Shown: positions 8,584 through 17,735, numbered from the stretch's first letter. The stretch is DNA of 64,000 nt from Meiothermus sp. (GCF_026004055.1 NZ_BPIJ01000001.1:682001-746000), one strand, 5' to 3'. Made by a program: numbers and translations. Notes: a model not told the origin generated them from the sequence alone.

Positions 8584-9075
8584 ATGCGCTGGCTTGTGTG
8601 GACATTGACGGCCCTTTTTGCGGCCTGCACCAGTAGCCCCAGGGTTGAATACACCCCTCCCGGCTTTGAGGCCACGCTCGAGGCCGTCAATCAGGCGCGG
8701 AGCATAGGCCGCAACTGCACTTCGGATGGCAGTACACAGTGGTACGATGCGGCTCCTGCGCTAAGCTGGAACGGTTTGCTGGGAGAAGTGGCCCGCCAGC
8801 GGGCGGAATACCTCCAGCAAAGCGGCGTGCTTAGCCATTTTGAGGGGTCTAGCACCACCTTTGCCGCCGCCCTTCGCAGTCAGCAAAACGGATACAGCTT
8901 CAAGGAGCTGCGGGAGAACCTGGCGCAGGGCTATAGCACTGCAACCGATGCGGTGAACGCCTGGCTCGCCAGCACCCAAGGCCACTGCGAGACTCTGATG
9001 GCCCCAAACCTGCGCGAGATGGGCATGGTGAAGGCGGGCGACTACTGGGTGCTGGTGGCCGCCGAGCCACAGTAG
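8584..9075 (+). CDS. CAP/SCP-domain lipoprotein (YkwD-like)
   Basis: 163 residues from the ATG at 8584; a TTG 15 bases upstream would add five residues. A short signal ends in a lipobox (LFAAC), so the protein is probably lipid-anchored. The CAP fold is recognised by LNQAR-like VNQARSIG, LSWNGLLGEVARQRAEYLQQSGVLSHFE, RENLAQGYSTATDAVNAWLASTQGHCETLMAPNLREMG and the final YWVLVAAEP strand. Cys residues at the start and in GHCETL may pair. Bacterial CAP proteins are secreted and mostly of unknown function. It ends 6 bases from the convergent rnr stop. Confidence 0.85.
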   Translation: MRWLVWTLTALFAACTSSPRVEYTPPGFEATLEAVNQARSIGRNCTSDGSTQWYDAAPALSWNGLLGEVARQRAEYLQQSGVLSHFEGSSTTFAAALRSQQNGYSFKELRENLAQGYSTATDAVNAWLASTQGHCETLMAPNLREMGMVKAGDYWVLVAAEPQ

Positions 9076-9081
9076 TGGCGC

Positions 9082-11514
9082 TCACCGCCGTCTGTGACGT
9101 TTCTTTTTGGCTTTAGGCTTCTGCTCCGTTTGGTGGTCTGGGTTGGCAGATTCTGCACCCCAGGCGCCGAAGTAAATTTTCTGCGCTTTTACCTTGACCG
9201 GTTTGCTGAACCCCTTGCGCTCGTCCGGGGGCCCTACCACCCGCCTCGAGCGCGCTTTGGCGTGCGGGGCCGGGCTTTTGGGCTCGGTGGCCACCACCTT
9301 GCGGGGTAGGCTCGAGGCCTCGGGCTGTGGCGCGGCCTGGGGTTTTTTCTTCTTGCGGCGCTTCTTGGCCGGTTCCTCGTGGGGTGGGTTTTGGTAGAAC
9401 CCTTCGGTGGGCACAAAATCAATTTGCCGGGCCGAAGGGTTGGCTCCTTCAATCTTGACTTCCATCTCGTCTCCTATACGAATGCGGCGCTTGGTGCGCA
9501 AACCTTCCAGGGCCAGCAGTTCTTCGTGGTAGTGGTAGTGGTCGTCTTTGAGGGCCCCTAGCCGAATCATGCCCTCTACCCCATTGTCCAGGCTGACAAA
9601 TACCCCAAAGCCGGTCACACCCGAAACCATCCCGCGGTAGACCTCGCCCTGGTGCCGCTGGGCCCAGAGGCACTGGTAGTACTTGGTCAGCTCGCGTTCG
9701 GCGTTTTCGGCGGCCCGCTCCCGTTCGGAGGCGTGCTGGGCAATTTTAGGAAACCGCTGGGCCCAGTCTTCTTTTTGAGCCTCGCTAACGCGGCGCTTGA
9801 GCAGCGCGCGAAGCACCCGGTGAACTACCAGGTCGGGGTAGCGCCGGATGGGGCTGGTGAAGTGCAGGTAGTGCTCGGCGGCCAGGCCGAAGTGTCCCAG
9901 GTTCTCGGCGGCATAGCGGGCCAGGCGCAAGGAGCGCAGCAGCAGGGTAGAGACCACCGCCTCCTCGGGGCGGCCTTCGGCCTTACGCAGGATAGATTGC
10001 AAGGCCTTGGGACTGAGCTCGCCCCCCGGCAGGCTGTAGCCCAGCTTGCCCAGCGCAGCCACTAGTTTATTGAAAGCTTCCTGGCTAGGGTCTTCGTGCA
10101 CCCGAAACAGCGCCGGTATCTGCCGCTCGGCCAGGTGTCGGGCCACGATCCGGTTGGCCAGCAGCATTAGCTCCTCGATCAGGCTACGGGCCTGGGGTTC
10201 GCGCTGGGGGATGAGGTGCAGATTGCCCTCGGCATCCACTTCGACCTTGACCTCGGTAAAGCGGAAATCCAGCGCACCCTGTTCCAGGCGACGTTCTTTG
10301 AGAATTTGGGTCAGCTTTAGCAGTTGTGCCAGGTCGGCTTTGAGTTCCTTGCTCCAGTCCGGCGGAGTTGGGACTGGGGAACTTTCAGGGCTTGCCAGCG
10401 ACACTGCAAAAGCCTCCACCTCGGGATAGGTCAGGCGGGCCACGCTCCGGATAACCCCCTCGGCAAAGCGGTAGTCCTTTACCCGCCCCTTGGGCGTCAG
10501 CTCGACCAGCACCGACAACACCAGCCGGTCTTCGTAGGGCTTGAGCGAACAGATGCCGCTCGAGAGCTGCTCGGGCAGCATGGGCAGCACCCGCCCTGGC
10601 AGGTAGACGCTGGTAGCTCGAGCGTAGGCTTCGTGGTCGAGGGGCGAGAACTCCTTTACATAGTGAGACACATCGGCAATGTGAATCCCTACCTGGTAGT
10701 TGCCGTTGGGGAGCAGCTCAATATGGATGGCGTCGTCGAAGTCCTTGGCGTCGGGCCCGTCAATGGTAAAGACCCGCAAGGCCCGAAAGTCTTCCCGTCG
10801 GGCAATTTCTTTGGGATCTAGGTGGGCTACCCGCTCGGCCTCGGCCAAAGCCTCGGGCGGGAATACGCTCCTGAGCTCATATTTGGCGATGATGGCCTCG
10901 GTCTCGACCTCGGGACTATCCCCCTGGCCCAGATAACCCGAAACCTCACCGTAGGGCTCTTTTTGCTTGCCGCTGGGGTAGTGTACCCGCACTACCAAAC
11001 GGGCCCCACTCTCCAGCCCCTCCAGCCCCACCGGCTTTAACTTAAGGGCGGGCAACCGGGCATCGTCGGGCTTGAGCCAAGCAAAACCTTGCTTGAAGTA
11101 AAGCCGACCCACTACCTGATGGGTAGCGCGCTCGAGCACCTCCACCACCACCCCCCAGGGTTTGCCGTCGCGGCCCGGTGGGCGGGGCTCGGCCCGCACC
11201 CGGTCGCCGTGCCAGGCCCCCCCCAGGTGGCCTTTGGGAATGTAAAGATCGGGGAGGTCGGGGCTGGTAGGAATCACAAAAGCAAAACCGGCGGGGTGGG
11301 CCTGCAGGTGGCCCTCGAGGCCCTTACGCCCCTGGGCCTCAGGGAGCTGGTAGAGCTTGCGGCGGGGCTCCAGCACCTTGCCTTCGGCCACCAGCAAGTC
11401 CAGGGCTTCTTTGGCCTCGTCTTTGTCGAGGCGCAAACCTCGCACCACCTCACGCAGGCTAAAACGCTTGTTGGGGTGCTTTTTTAGGTAAGCGTAAATC
11501 TGTTCTTCAAGCAT
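9082..11514 (-). CDS. rnr: Ribonuclease R (3'-5' exoribonuclease)
   Basis: 810 residues with the start placed at the ATG of MLEEQIYAYLKKHP. Domain order is that of RNase R: an N-terminal winged helix (about 1-60), cold-shock OB folds (about 65-215), the RNB catalytic domain with IDGPDAKDFDDA at about 251-262 (metal-binding Asp residues), an S1 domain near 625-710 (GVTGFGVFVSLDNGVEGMI), and a very basic Lys/Arg-rich tail that may bind structured RNA. It degrades structured RNA in the cytoplasm. It lies 20 bases downstream of the aminotransferase gene on the same strand. Confidence 0.95.
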   Translation of the reverse strand: MLEEQIYAYLKKHPNKRFSLREVVRGLRLDKDEAKEALDLLVAEGKVLEPRRKLYQLPEAQGRKGLEGHLQAHPAGFAFVIPTSPDLPDLYIPKGHLGGAWHGDRVRAEPRPPGRDGKPWGVVVEVLERATHQVVGRLYFKQGFAWLKPDDARLPALKLKPVGLEGLESGARLVVRVHYPSGKQKEPYGEVSGYLGQGDSPEVETEAIIAKYELRSVFPPEALAEAERVAHLDPKEIARREDFRALRVFTIDGPDAKDFDDAIHIELLPNGNYQVGIHIADVSHYVKEFSPLDHEAYARATSVYLPGRVLPMLPEQLSSGICSLKPYEDRLVLSVLVELTPKGRVKDYRFAEGVIRSVARLTYPEVEAFAVSLASPESSPVPTPPDWSKELKADLAQLLKLTQILKERRLEQGALDFRFTEVKVEVDAEGNLHLIPQREPQARSLIEELMLLANRIVARHLAERQIPALFRVHEDPSQEAFNKLVAALGKLGYSLPGGELSPKALQSILRKAEGRPEEAVVSTLLLRSLRLARYAAENLGHFGLAAEHYLHFTSPIRRYPDLVVHRVLRALLKRRVSEAQKEDWAQRFPKIAQHASERERAAENAERELTKYYQCLWAQRHQGEVYRGMVSGVTGFGVFVSLDNGVEGMIRLGALKDDHYHYHEELLALEGLRTKRRIRIGDEMEVKIEGANPSARQIDFVPTEGFYQNPPHEEPAKKRRKKKKPQAAPQPEASSLPRKVVATEPKSPAPHAKARSRRVVGPPDERKGFSKPVKVKAQKIYFGAWGAESANPDHQTEQKPKAKKKRHRRR

Positions 11515-11534
11515 AAATTGGGGGAACCCCGGCT

Positions 11535-12770
11535 CTACAATACCCCCTCGAAAGCCAGTTGGGTGGCTTTCAAAGCACCGTCCAGGGCTCCCAGGCATTC
11601 ATCAATGTGGTGCTTCTCGACAATCAAGGGCGGCTCCAGGCGCACCACCTTGGGGTTGTTGAGGCCAAAAGCGGTCAGCACCCCCCGAGAAGCCAGTTCG
11701 GCCACCACCACCGCGCCAATATCGGCGTCGCTGAACTCGAGGCCCACCAGCAAACCCCGCCCCCGCACCTCCTGGATGAACTCGGGGTAGGCTTTTTGCA
11801 GTTCGGCCAGCTGGCCCAGCAAATAATCGCCCATCTGGGCGGCCCTCGAGGGGATACCCTCGGACAGCGTGACCTCGAGGGCAGCCAGGGCCGCCGCCGC
11901 CGCCAGCGGATTGCCGCCAAAGGTGGTGGAGTGGATGAGGGGCTCGGTCTTGTAGATGCTCAGGATTTCCGGTCGGCAGATGGTCGCCGAGATGGGCATC
12001 ACCCCTCCCCCCAGGGCCTTGGCGCTCACCAAAATGTCGGGCTCAACCTCTTCCCAATTCACCGCCCAGAGCTTGCCGGTACGGCCTAGGCCGGTCTGCA
12101 CCTCGTCGGCAATCATCAGCACGCCTTTTTCGCGGGTAATGCGGCGCACCTCACGCAGATACCCTTCGGGCGGTACCCGAATACCGCCTTCGCCCTGGAT
12201 GGGCTCCACAATAACCGCTGCGGTATCGGGGCCAATGGCCTCTGCGATGGCATCGGCGTCGCCATACGGCACCACCGTCACGCCGGGTACTAAGGGTCGG
12301 GCCGGAAGCTGGTAGTGCTCGCGCGGCGTCACCGAGAGGGCGCCCATAGTTTTGCCGTGGTAGCCTCCTTCGGTGGTGATGAAACCGGGTTTGCGGGTAT
12401 AGAAACGGGCAAACTTGAGCGCCGCTTCCACCCCTTCGGCGCCGGAGTTGCCGAAGTACACCATGGAAAGCTCACCGGGGGTAATCTCGGCCAGGCGGGC
12501 TGCCAGCTTGGCAGTGGGCTCGGAGATGAGCACCCGCACCGACATGGGCATCCGCTCGAGCTGGGCCTTGACCGCCTCCACCACCTTGGGGTGACAGTGC
12601 CCCAGGGAAAGGGTTCCGTAAAGCCCCAAAAAGTCCAGGTAGCGCTTGCCTTCGGTGTCCCAAACATACATCCCCTCGGCGTGGGACTCCACTTTGTCCA
12701 GCCCGGTAAAACGCAAAAGCCCGGCCAGACCGGGGTTGATGTGTCGCTCGTAAAGCTCAAAGGTGGTCAT
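11535..12770 (-). CDS. Class-III PLP aminotransferase (putrescine/acetylornithine type)
   Basis: 411 residues from the ATG at 12770. Fold-type I aminotransferase with YFGNSGAEGVEAALKFAR (phosphate binding, about 105-122), GGYHGKTMGAL, VEPIQGEGG, ADEVQTGLGRTG (Asp222) and the PLP lysine Lys251 in SAKALGGGVMPI. The pattern (LYGTLSLGHCHPKV, TTFGGNPLAAAAALA) is closer to putrescine/diaminobutyrate-type enzymes than to ArgD, so polyamine or omega-amino acid transamination is the likely role; the exact substrate is not readable. Upstream lies a decayed repeat (12832-12930). Confidence 0.85.
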   Translation of the reverse strand: MTTFELYERHINPGLAGLLRFTGLDKVESHAEGMYVWDTEGKRYLDFLGLYGTLSLGHCHPKVVEAVKAQLERMPMSVRVLISEPTAKLAARLAEITPGELSMVYFGNSGAEGVEAALKFARFYTRKPGFITTEGGYHGKTMGALSVTPREHYQLPARPLVPGVTVVPYGDADAIAEAIGPDTAAVIVEPIQGEGGIRVPPEGYLREVRRITREKGVLMIADEVQTGLGRTGKLWAVNWEEVEPDILVSAKALGGGVMPISATICRPEILSIYKTEPLIHSTTFGGNPLAAAAALAALEVTLSEGIPSRAAQMGDYLLGQLAELQKAYPEFIQEVRGRGLLVGLEFSDADIGAVVVAELASRGVLTAFGLNNPKVVRLEPPLIVEKHHIDECLGALDGALKATQLAFEGVL

Positions 12771-12831
12771 GGTCGGCCTCGAGTTTATCACGCCTATCGC
12801 GGCATGGCTTTTGGCGCTTTGTACCGCCAAA

Positions 12832-12930
12832 TACCAGATTCGGTTGATTTGTTGCCGAACGGCGACGAATCAACCCCACCGAGGTTATTCGTGCAGCGGA
12901 GGGCGATACCACCCCTTGGAAGGAAAACGT
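12832..12930 (-). repeat. Element C, truncated relic
   Basis: About 99 bp matching the right-hand half of element C (see 17775-17968) in reverse orientation with several substitutions. The terminal TACCAGATTCGG is retained at 12832; the other half is missing. Confidence 0.65.
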
Positions 12931-12948
12931 AAGCTGAGTGGGTCGCAG

Positions 12949-13464
12949 CTAAGCCTGGCCCGCCCCCTGGCCCAATGTGGTCCACCCTTGCGCCGGATCC
13001 CAGGGATACACAATCCAGGCATCGGTCTCGGCAGCGTAATAGTCGGGGGCGTCGCCGGGAAACTGGCTTTTGCGCGGCTTATAGTGCAAAACCGCCACCT
13101 GTGGCTTACCTCCTGCCATCTTGATGCGCTCCCGAACCGCTACCGCCGTTTTGCCCGAGTCCCAAACATCGTCCACAATCAGGACGCGCTTGCCATAGAG
13201 CAGGTGGTCGGAGGGAAACTGCAGAAAAACCGGGTCTTTGATGGTCTCGCCCACATCGGTATAGAACATTACCGCCGCGGTCAGGATGTTGCGCTGGTCG
13301 GTGGCTTCCGAGACCAAACAGGCCGGAATCATGCCGCCCCGGGTAACGGCCAGAATACAGTCGAAGTCGTTGGGGTTGACCTGGCCCAACAGCCTGGACA
13401 CCAGATTGGTGATGTCGTGCCAGGTCAGGTACTGCTTACCCGAATAGCTCTGGGATTCGCTCAT
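12949..13464 (-). CDS. Purine-type phosphoribosyltransferase (Gpt-like)
   Basis: 171 residues from the ATG at 13464 (aaggag nearby). The type I PRTase core is clear: the PRPP-binding VLIVDDVWDSGKT (Asp-Asp pair) and an early LAVTRGGMIPA loop. The C-terminal hood WIVYPWDPAQ resembles xanthine-guanine phosphoribosyltransferases. It would salvage a purine base with PRPP in the cytoplasm. It lies 79 bases downstream of lysC in the same direction. Base specificity is uncertain. Confidence 0.85.
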   Translation of the reverse strand: MSESQSYSGKQYLTWHDITNLVSRLLGQVNPNDFDCILAVTRGGMIPACLVSEATDQRNILTAAVMFYTDVGETIKDPVFLQFPSDHLLYGKRVLIVDDVWDSGKTAVAVRERIKMAGGKPQVAVLHYKPRKSQFPGDAPDYYAAETDAWIVYPWDPAQGWTTLGQGAGQA

Positions 13465-13543
13465 ACGGCTCCTTGCATTGCGTCCAGCATGGAGTACAAG
13501 GAATCTGGCGTCAAGTTTCGGCGCTCGACCCCTGACCCCCGCG

Positions 13544-14770
13544 CTAGCTCGCAACGGGCTTGTCCAGCTCAAACGCACTATGCACGGCGCGTAAAGCAGC
13601 CTCGGCAGACTGCAAAGGGATAATCGCAGAGATCCGCACCTCGCTGGTCGCAATCATGTCTATGTTGGCGCCCACGCTCGAGAGCGCCTGAAACATGCGG
13701 GCCGGTATACCGGGGGTGGAGGCCAGGGCCACCCCCACGATGGAGATTTTGCAGATGTCGCGGCGAAGCTGGGCCTCGCCCCCGATTTCGGCCAGAACGG
13801 GCTCGAGGGCCTCCATGGCCTCCTCGGCAAAGTCCTGGTTGACCGTAAAAGCCATCTGGGTGCGGCTGGCCTCGTGACCGGGCACCCCCTGGATAATCAT
13901 GTCCACCGCCACCCCTTTGCGCGCCAGGGCCTCAAAAACCCGCGCCGCAATGCCGGGCCGGTCGGGAATACCAACCAGGCCAATCTGGGCGATTTCATCG
14001 TCGAGGGCTACCCCCGTCACTGGGCGATCGAGTTCCATACCATCCTCCGTCACTATGGTGCCAGGGTTATAGGAAAAGCTGCTGCGCACGTGGATTTTCA
14101 CCCCGTAGCGCTTGCCGTAGTAAACCGAACGTGGGTGCAGCACCCGCGCCCCCAGGGCGGCCATCTCGAGCATCTGGTCGTAGCCGATTCGGCTCAGTTT
14201 CTGGGCCTCGGGAATGGCGTGGGGGTCGGTGGTGTAGACCCCTTCCGTATCGGTGAAAATCTCGCACTCCTGAGCCCCCAGGGCCGCCGCCAGGGCCACC
14301 GCCGTGGTGTCGGAGCCCCCACGCCCCAGGGTGGTGAGTTCACCTTCGGGGGTGGTGCCCATAAAGCCGGCCACCACCGCGACCTCTCCCCTATCCAGGG
14401 CTTGTTGGATGAGCGTGGGCTCCACCCGTAGAATGCGGGCATCGCCAAAGCGCCCATCGGTGGTGATGCCAATCTGGTGCTGGGTAAAGCCCCGCGCCGG
14501 AATGCCCATGGCGTTGAGCTGCATCGAGAGCAGCGCCACCGACTGCTGCTCGCCGATGGTGGTCAGCATGTCGAGCTCGCGTTGGGGCGGGCGTTTGTTC
14601 ACCCGCTTGGCCAGGGCAATCAGCTCGTCGGTCATGCGGCCCATGGCCGAGACCACCACCGCAATCTGGTGCCCCTTCTCGAGGTAGTGGTGAATGCGCT
14701 GGGCCACCTTGTGGATGCGCTCGAGGTCGCCCACGCTGGTTCCACCGTATTTCTGCACAATCAGCGCCAT
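13544..14770 (-). CDS. lysC: Aspartokinase with internal beta-subunit start
   Basis: 408 residues from the ATG at 14770. It phosphorylates aspartate at the head of lysine/threonine/methionine synthesis. The N-terminal kinase domain has VQKYGGTSV, TTIGEQQSVALL, GRGGSDTTAVALAAAL and TDTEGVYTTDP; two ACT domains follow from about residue 255. An in-frame ATG at residue 245 (14036-14038) has its own ggagg six bases upstream and would give a 164-residue ACT-only beta subunit, the alpha2beta2 arrangement known for Thermus and Bacillus class II aspartokinases. The ACT domains imply feedback control by an end product, probably threonine or lysine. Confidence 0.95.
   Translation of the reverse strand: MALIVQKYGGTSVGDLERIHKVAQRIHHYLEKGHQIAVVVSAMGRMTDELIALAKRVNKRPPQRELDMLTTIGEQQSVALLSMQLNAMGIPARGFTQHQIGITTDGRFGDARILRVEPTLIQQALDRGEVAVVAGFMGTTPEGELTTLGRGGSDTTAVALAAALGAQECEIFTDTEGVYTTDPHAIPEAQKLSRIGYDQMLEMAALGARVLHPRSVYYGKRYGVKIHVRSSFSYNPGTIVTEDGMELDRPVTGVALDDEIAQIGLVGIPDRPGIAARVFEALARKGVAVDMIIQGVPGHEASRTQMAFTVNQDFAEEAMEALEPVLAEIGGEAQLRRDICKISIVGVALASTPGIPARMFQALSSVGANIDMIATSEVRISAIIPLQSAEAALRAVHSAFELDKPVAS
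14036..14048 (-). promoter_or_regulatory. Internal ribosome site and start for aspartokinase beta subunit
   Basis: Within lysC, ggagg is followed after a short spacer by an in-frame ATG (Met245). The encoded 164 residues begin at the first ACT domain, matching the beta subunit of two-start aspartokinases. Confidence 0.7.
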
Positions 14771-14782
14771 AACTAGCACAGA

Positions 14783-14811
14783 ATGCTAACATGCCTACAT
14801 CCGATAGCCAA
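14783..14811 (-). promoter_or_regulatory. Candidate lysC promoter
   Basis: On the minus strand, TTGGCT (14811-14806) and TAGCAT (14788-14783) are separated by 17 bases; the lysC ATG follows 12 bases after the -10 box, so the leader would be very short. Confidence 0.45.
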
Positions 14812-14889
14812 TAGCCGATGCCCAAAGCAAAACCCGGCGGTTGTAGAGAACCTGACCCAGGCGATAAGCTTTAGACCGAGGTCGAAAAC

Positions 14890-15222
14890 ATGAGCGTCTT
14901 TCCGGAGTGGTTCAAAGCCTTCAAACAGGTGGAAATCTGGCCCGGTATGGACATGGCGGTGCTCTCGGGGCAAAAGGGGCAGGCCGGGTTTGCCCAGGTG
15001 CAGGAAGAAACCTTTGTGCCCGAGCACGCCCACGACGGACAGTGGGGCGTGGTGCTGGAGGGTGAGGTGGAGTTCATCATAGGTGGCGAGAAGAAGGTCA
15101 TTCGCAAAGGAGATTACTATCACATTCCCGCCGGTGTGCCGCACAGCGCCAGACTGGCGCCCGGCACTGCCTTCATCGACGTTTGGGAGAACGAACGCTT
15201 CCCGGCAGAGCGGCTCAAGTAA
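14890..15222 (+). CDS. Cupin-domain protein
   Basis: 110 residues. A single cupin barrel: motif 1 PEHAHDGQWGVVLEGEVEFIIGG (with His-x-His and Glu metal ligands) and motif 2 GDYYHIPAGVPHSARL (last His ligand). Small stand-alone cupins of this kind may be metal-dependent isomerases, dioxygenases or sugar-binding sensors. It is divergent from lysC and alone on its strand. No substrate can be assigned. Confidence 0.8.
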   Translation: MSVFPEWFKAFKQVEIWPGMDMAVLSGQKGQAGFAQVQEETFVPEHAHDGQWGVVLEGEVEFIIGGEKKVIRKGDYYHIPAGVPHSARLAPGTAFIDVWENERFPAERLK

Positions 15223-15340
15223 TACCCTCTTTGCCTGAACACTTTACATGCTATTTAGCGGTGAGATAGGGATCAGGGCTAGGGGACAGGTGTTAGAGGC
15301 CCACTATCTACTCTTACTTCCGCTTCCGAATCGTTGAAAG

Positions 15341-15368
15341 TTGGCTACACGCCTAAATTTGGTATAAA
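15341..15368 (+). promoter_or_regulatory. Candidate promoter for the crotonase pair
   Basis: TTGGCT (15341-15346) and TATAAA (15363-15368), spacer 16, with the ATG of the first enoyl-CoA hydratase 14 bases further on. Confidence 0.45.
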
Positions 15369-15382
15369 ACCTTGGGAGTCCT

Positions 15383-16153
15383 ATGTACGAGAACATTCTG
15401 GTCGAAACCCACGGGCGGGTAGGGCTGGTGAAGCTCAACCGGCCCAAGCAACTCAACGCCCTCAACACCCAGACCTTGCGCGAGCTGGCCCAGGCCATTG
15501 GGGCTTTTGAGCAAGACGAGACCATCGGGGCCATGGTCATCACCGGCAACGAACGGGCCTTTGCCGCCGGGGCCGACATCGCCGAGTTTCAGCAGACCAA
15601 CCTGAGCGACCTGCTACGGGGTCTGCGGGCCGACCAGTACGAAACCCTGCGCAAGGTTCGCAAACCCCTGGTTGCGGCGGTTTCGGGGTTCGCCTACGGC
15701 GGGGGCTGCGAGCTGGCCCTGCTCTGCGACCTGATTGTGGCTTCCGATACCGCCCGGTTTGCCCAGCCCGAGATCAACCTGGGCATCATCCCCGGTGGCG
15801 GGGGCACCCAGCGCCTGACCCGGCAGGTGGGCAAATACCTGGCCATGGAGGTGATTCTGGCCGGACGGGTGCTCTCGGCCTGGGAGGCTATGCAGCATGG
15901 CCTGGTGAACAAGGTGGTTCCGGTGGAGCTGTATCTGGAAGAGGCCCTCGAGCTCGCCCAGAGCATCGCCGGCCGCGCCCCTCTGGCCGCCCGACTGGCC
16001 AAGGAGGCCATCAGCCGGGCCCAGGATATGAGCCTGGAAAACGGACTGGCCTTGGAGCGCAGCAACTTCCTGATTGCCTTTGGCAGCGAGGACAAACACG
16101 AGGGCACCACGGCTTTTGTGGAGAAGCGAAAACCGGTATGGAAAGGCCAATAA
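15383..16153 (+). CDS. Enoyl-CoA hydratase (crotonase family)
   Basis: 256 residues, standard for short-chain enoyl-CoA hydratase. The oxyanion-hole and CoA-binding segment AFAAGADIAEF and the catalytic region SGFAYGGGCELALLCDLIVAS are intact. Two acidic residues expected for hydratase chemistry are present: the Glu of GGGCELAL and the Glu of the PEINLGIIPGGGGTQRLTR segment, so true hydratase activity is likely. It would hydrate trans-2-enoyl-CoA in fatty-acid or phenylacetate breakdown. The second crotonase gene starts 16 bases downstream, so the two form an operon. Confidence 0.9.
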   Translation: MYENILVETHGRVGLVKLNRPKQLNALNTQTLRELAQAIGAFEQDETIGAMVITGNERAFAAGADIAEFQQTNLSDLLRGLRADQYETLRKVRKPLVAAVSGFAYGGGCELALLCDLIVASDTARFAQPEINLGIIPGGGGTQRLTRQVGKYLAMEVILAGRVLSAWEAMQHGLVNKVVPVELYLEEALELAQSIAGRAPLAARLAKEAISRAQDMSLENGLALERSNFLIAFGSEDKHEGTTAFVEKRKPVWKGQ

Positions 16154-16169
16154 CCTGCATGGAGGCGGT

Positions 16170-16940
16170 ATGAGCGTCTTACTCACAGAACTTCAAGGGG
16201 GCATCCTGACCCTTACCCTGAACCGGCCCGAGGCCATCAACGCCCTGACCACCGAGATGCTCAAAGAGCTGGGTAGGGTGCTGGCCAAAGAAGCCCCCCT
16301 GCCCGAGGTGCGCGCGGTGGTGCTGCGGGGCGCGGGCCGCGGCTTTTGTTCGGGTCAGGATTTGCGTGAGTTTGAGGGCCAGCGTATCTCCTACAAGGCC
16401 CACCTACGCAACTATCAGTCGGTAGTGGAGGGCCTCGCCAATCTGGAAAAACCCGTGCTGGCGGCCATCCACGGCGCCGCTGCTGGGGCCGGCCTCTCGC
16501 TGGCACTGGCCTGCGACCTGCGGGTGGCTGCCGCCGACGCGGTTTTCACCACCGGCTTTAGCAAGATTGGACTCATCCCCGACGCCGGCATGAACTACCA
16601 CCTGCCGCGCATGTTGGGCTATGCCAGAGCTTTTGAGCTGGAGGCCCTCTCGCCCCGGCTAGGGGCCGAAGAAGCGCTGGCCCTGGGGCTGGTAAACCGG
16701 GTGGTGCCGGTGGAATCGTTTAGCGAAGAGGTTGCCAGGCTGGCAGGTGAGCTGGCCCAGGGGCCCACCAAGACCTATGGCCTGATCAAGCGGGCCCTGC
16801 GGAAGAGCGCCAGCGCCACCCTGGAAGAGATGCTCGAGTACGAGGCCTTGCTACAAGAGGTGGCGGGCCGCACCGAAGACCACCAGGAGGGCGTGCAGGC
16901 TTTCTACGAGAAGCGCCCCGCCCGCTTTCAGGGAAAGTAG
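16170..16940 (+). CDS. PaaG-like enoyl-CoA isomerase/hydratase (crotonase family)
   Basis: 256 residues from the ATG at 16170 (ggagg six bases upstream). Crotonase fold with GRGFCSGQDLREF and IHGAAAGAGLSLALACDLRVAA. It lacks the first catalytic Glu (AGLSLAL instead of GxCELA) but has FSKIGLIPDAGMNYHLPRMLGYARA with Asp in place of the hydratase GGGT, the pattern of PaaG-type isomerases that rearrange ring-epoxy phenylacetyl-CoA or shift double bonds. Pairing with a hydratase suggests degradation of aromatic or unsaturated acyl-CoAs; no other paa genes are in the window. Confidence 0.85.
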   Translation: MSVLLTELQGGILTLTLNRPEAINALTTEMLKELGRVLAKEAPLPEVRAVVLRGAGRGFCSGQDLREFEGQRISYKAHLRNYQSVVEGLANLEKPVLAAIHGAAAGAGLSLALACDLRVAAADAVFTTGFSKIGLIPDAGMNYHLPRMLGYARAFELEALSPRLGAEEALALGLVNRVVPVESFSEEVARLAGELAQGPTKTYGLIKRALRKSASATLEEMLEYEALLQEVAGRTEDHQEGVQAFYEKRPARFQGK

Positions 16941-16949
16941 ACTATTCCA

Positions 16950-17531
16950 GTGGTTCGCTACCTGAGGGGAACCGTCCTCAAAAAAAGCCAGAGCAGTGTG
17001 GTTTTGCTGGTAGGGGGGGTGGGTCTGGAGGCCGGCTGTCCGGCCTCTACGCTGGCCCAGCTCAGCGAAGGGCAGGAGGCCATCCTGCATACCAAGCTAA
17101 TTGTTCGTGAGGACGACCTTTCGCTTTTTGGCTTTGCCGACGAACGCAGTCTGGAGCTATTTGAGCTACTGCTCTCGGTCTCGGGGGTGGGGCCCAAGGT
17201 AGCCCTCAACCTGCTTTCCTCGCAAACTCCCGCCCTGCTGGCCCGGGCCCTAGCCGAGGGCGATTTGCGCTTGCTCACAGCGGCCCAGGGCGTGGGCAAG
17301 AAGCTGGCCGAGCGGATTGCCCTCGAGCTGCGCGGCAAGGTACCGGCTCACCTGATGGGCGAAGGGGGTGCTCTCGTTCGAACCACCCACACCCAGGAGG
17401 CCGAGCTAGCCCTGGTCGCCCTAGGTTTCCGTGAGAGCCAGGTGCGCAGTGTGGTGGCCGAGATTGCCCAGAAAAACCCCGAGGCCGGCACCCAGGAACT
17501 CATCAAGCTGGCCCTGAAGGCGCTGCGTTAG
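16950..17531 (+). CDS. ruvA: Holliday junction DNA helicase subunit RuvA
   Basis: 193 residues, GTG start. The N-terminal OB fold begins VRYLRGTV; the two helix-hairpin-helix units are LLLSVSGVGPKVALNLL (about 70-88) and LLTAAQGVGKKLAERIALELRGK (about 108-130); the C-terminal RuvB-binding three-helix domain occupies about 145-193 (ELALVALGFRESQVRSVV). It binds Holliday junctions as a tetramer and loads RuvB. No ruvB or ruvC is adjacent. It starts 9 bases after the PaaG-like gene. Confidence 0.95.
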   Translation: MVRYLRGTVLKKSQSSVVLLVGGVGLEAGCPASTLAQLSEGQEAILHTKLIVREDDLSLFGFADERSLELFELLLSVSGVGPKVALNLLSSQTPALLARALAEGDLRLLTAAQGVGKKLAERIALELRGKVPAHLMGEGGALVRTTHTQEAELALVALGFRESQVRSVVAEIAQKNPEAGTQELIKLALKALR

Positions 17532-17735
17532 AAATAGCGCTCCCGCATCTAGCGCAGAAACTCTTCGCTCAAATCTATGCCCTAAGCCGAGCCCAGCCCA
17601 GTGTCAATGCCCCGATAAGGGCAGAGTGCCGTTTGAATCCACCCACACTTCGATTGCGCTTGGGGGAAAATACGCAGACAGTAAAAACAGCCAAACTGCT
17701 CACCTTGCAGAATTCCCGAGCGGTGGCAGATAGCA

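Noticed and set aside
13465-13653. N-terminal extension of the phosphoribosyltransferase
   Set aside because: The extended frame runs into the lysC end with Arg/Leu/Ser-rich sequence; the ATG at 13464 has a good ribosome site and gives the normal family length.
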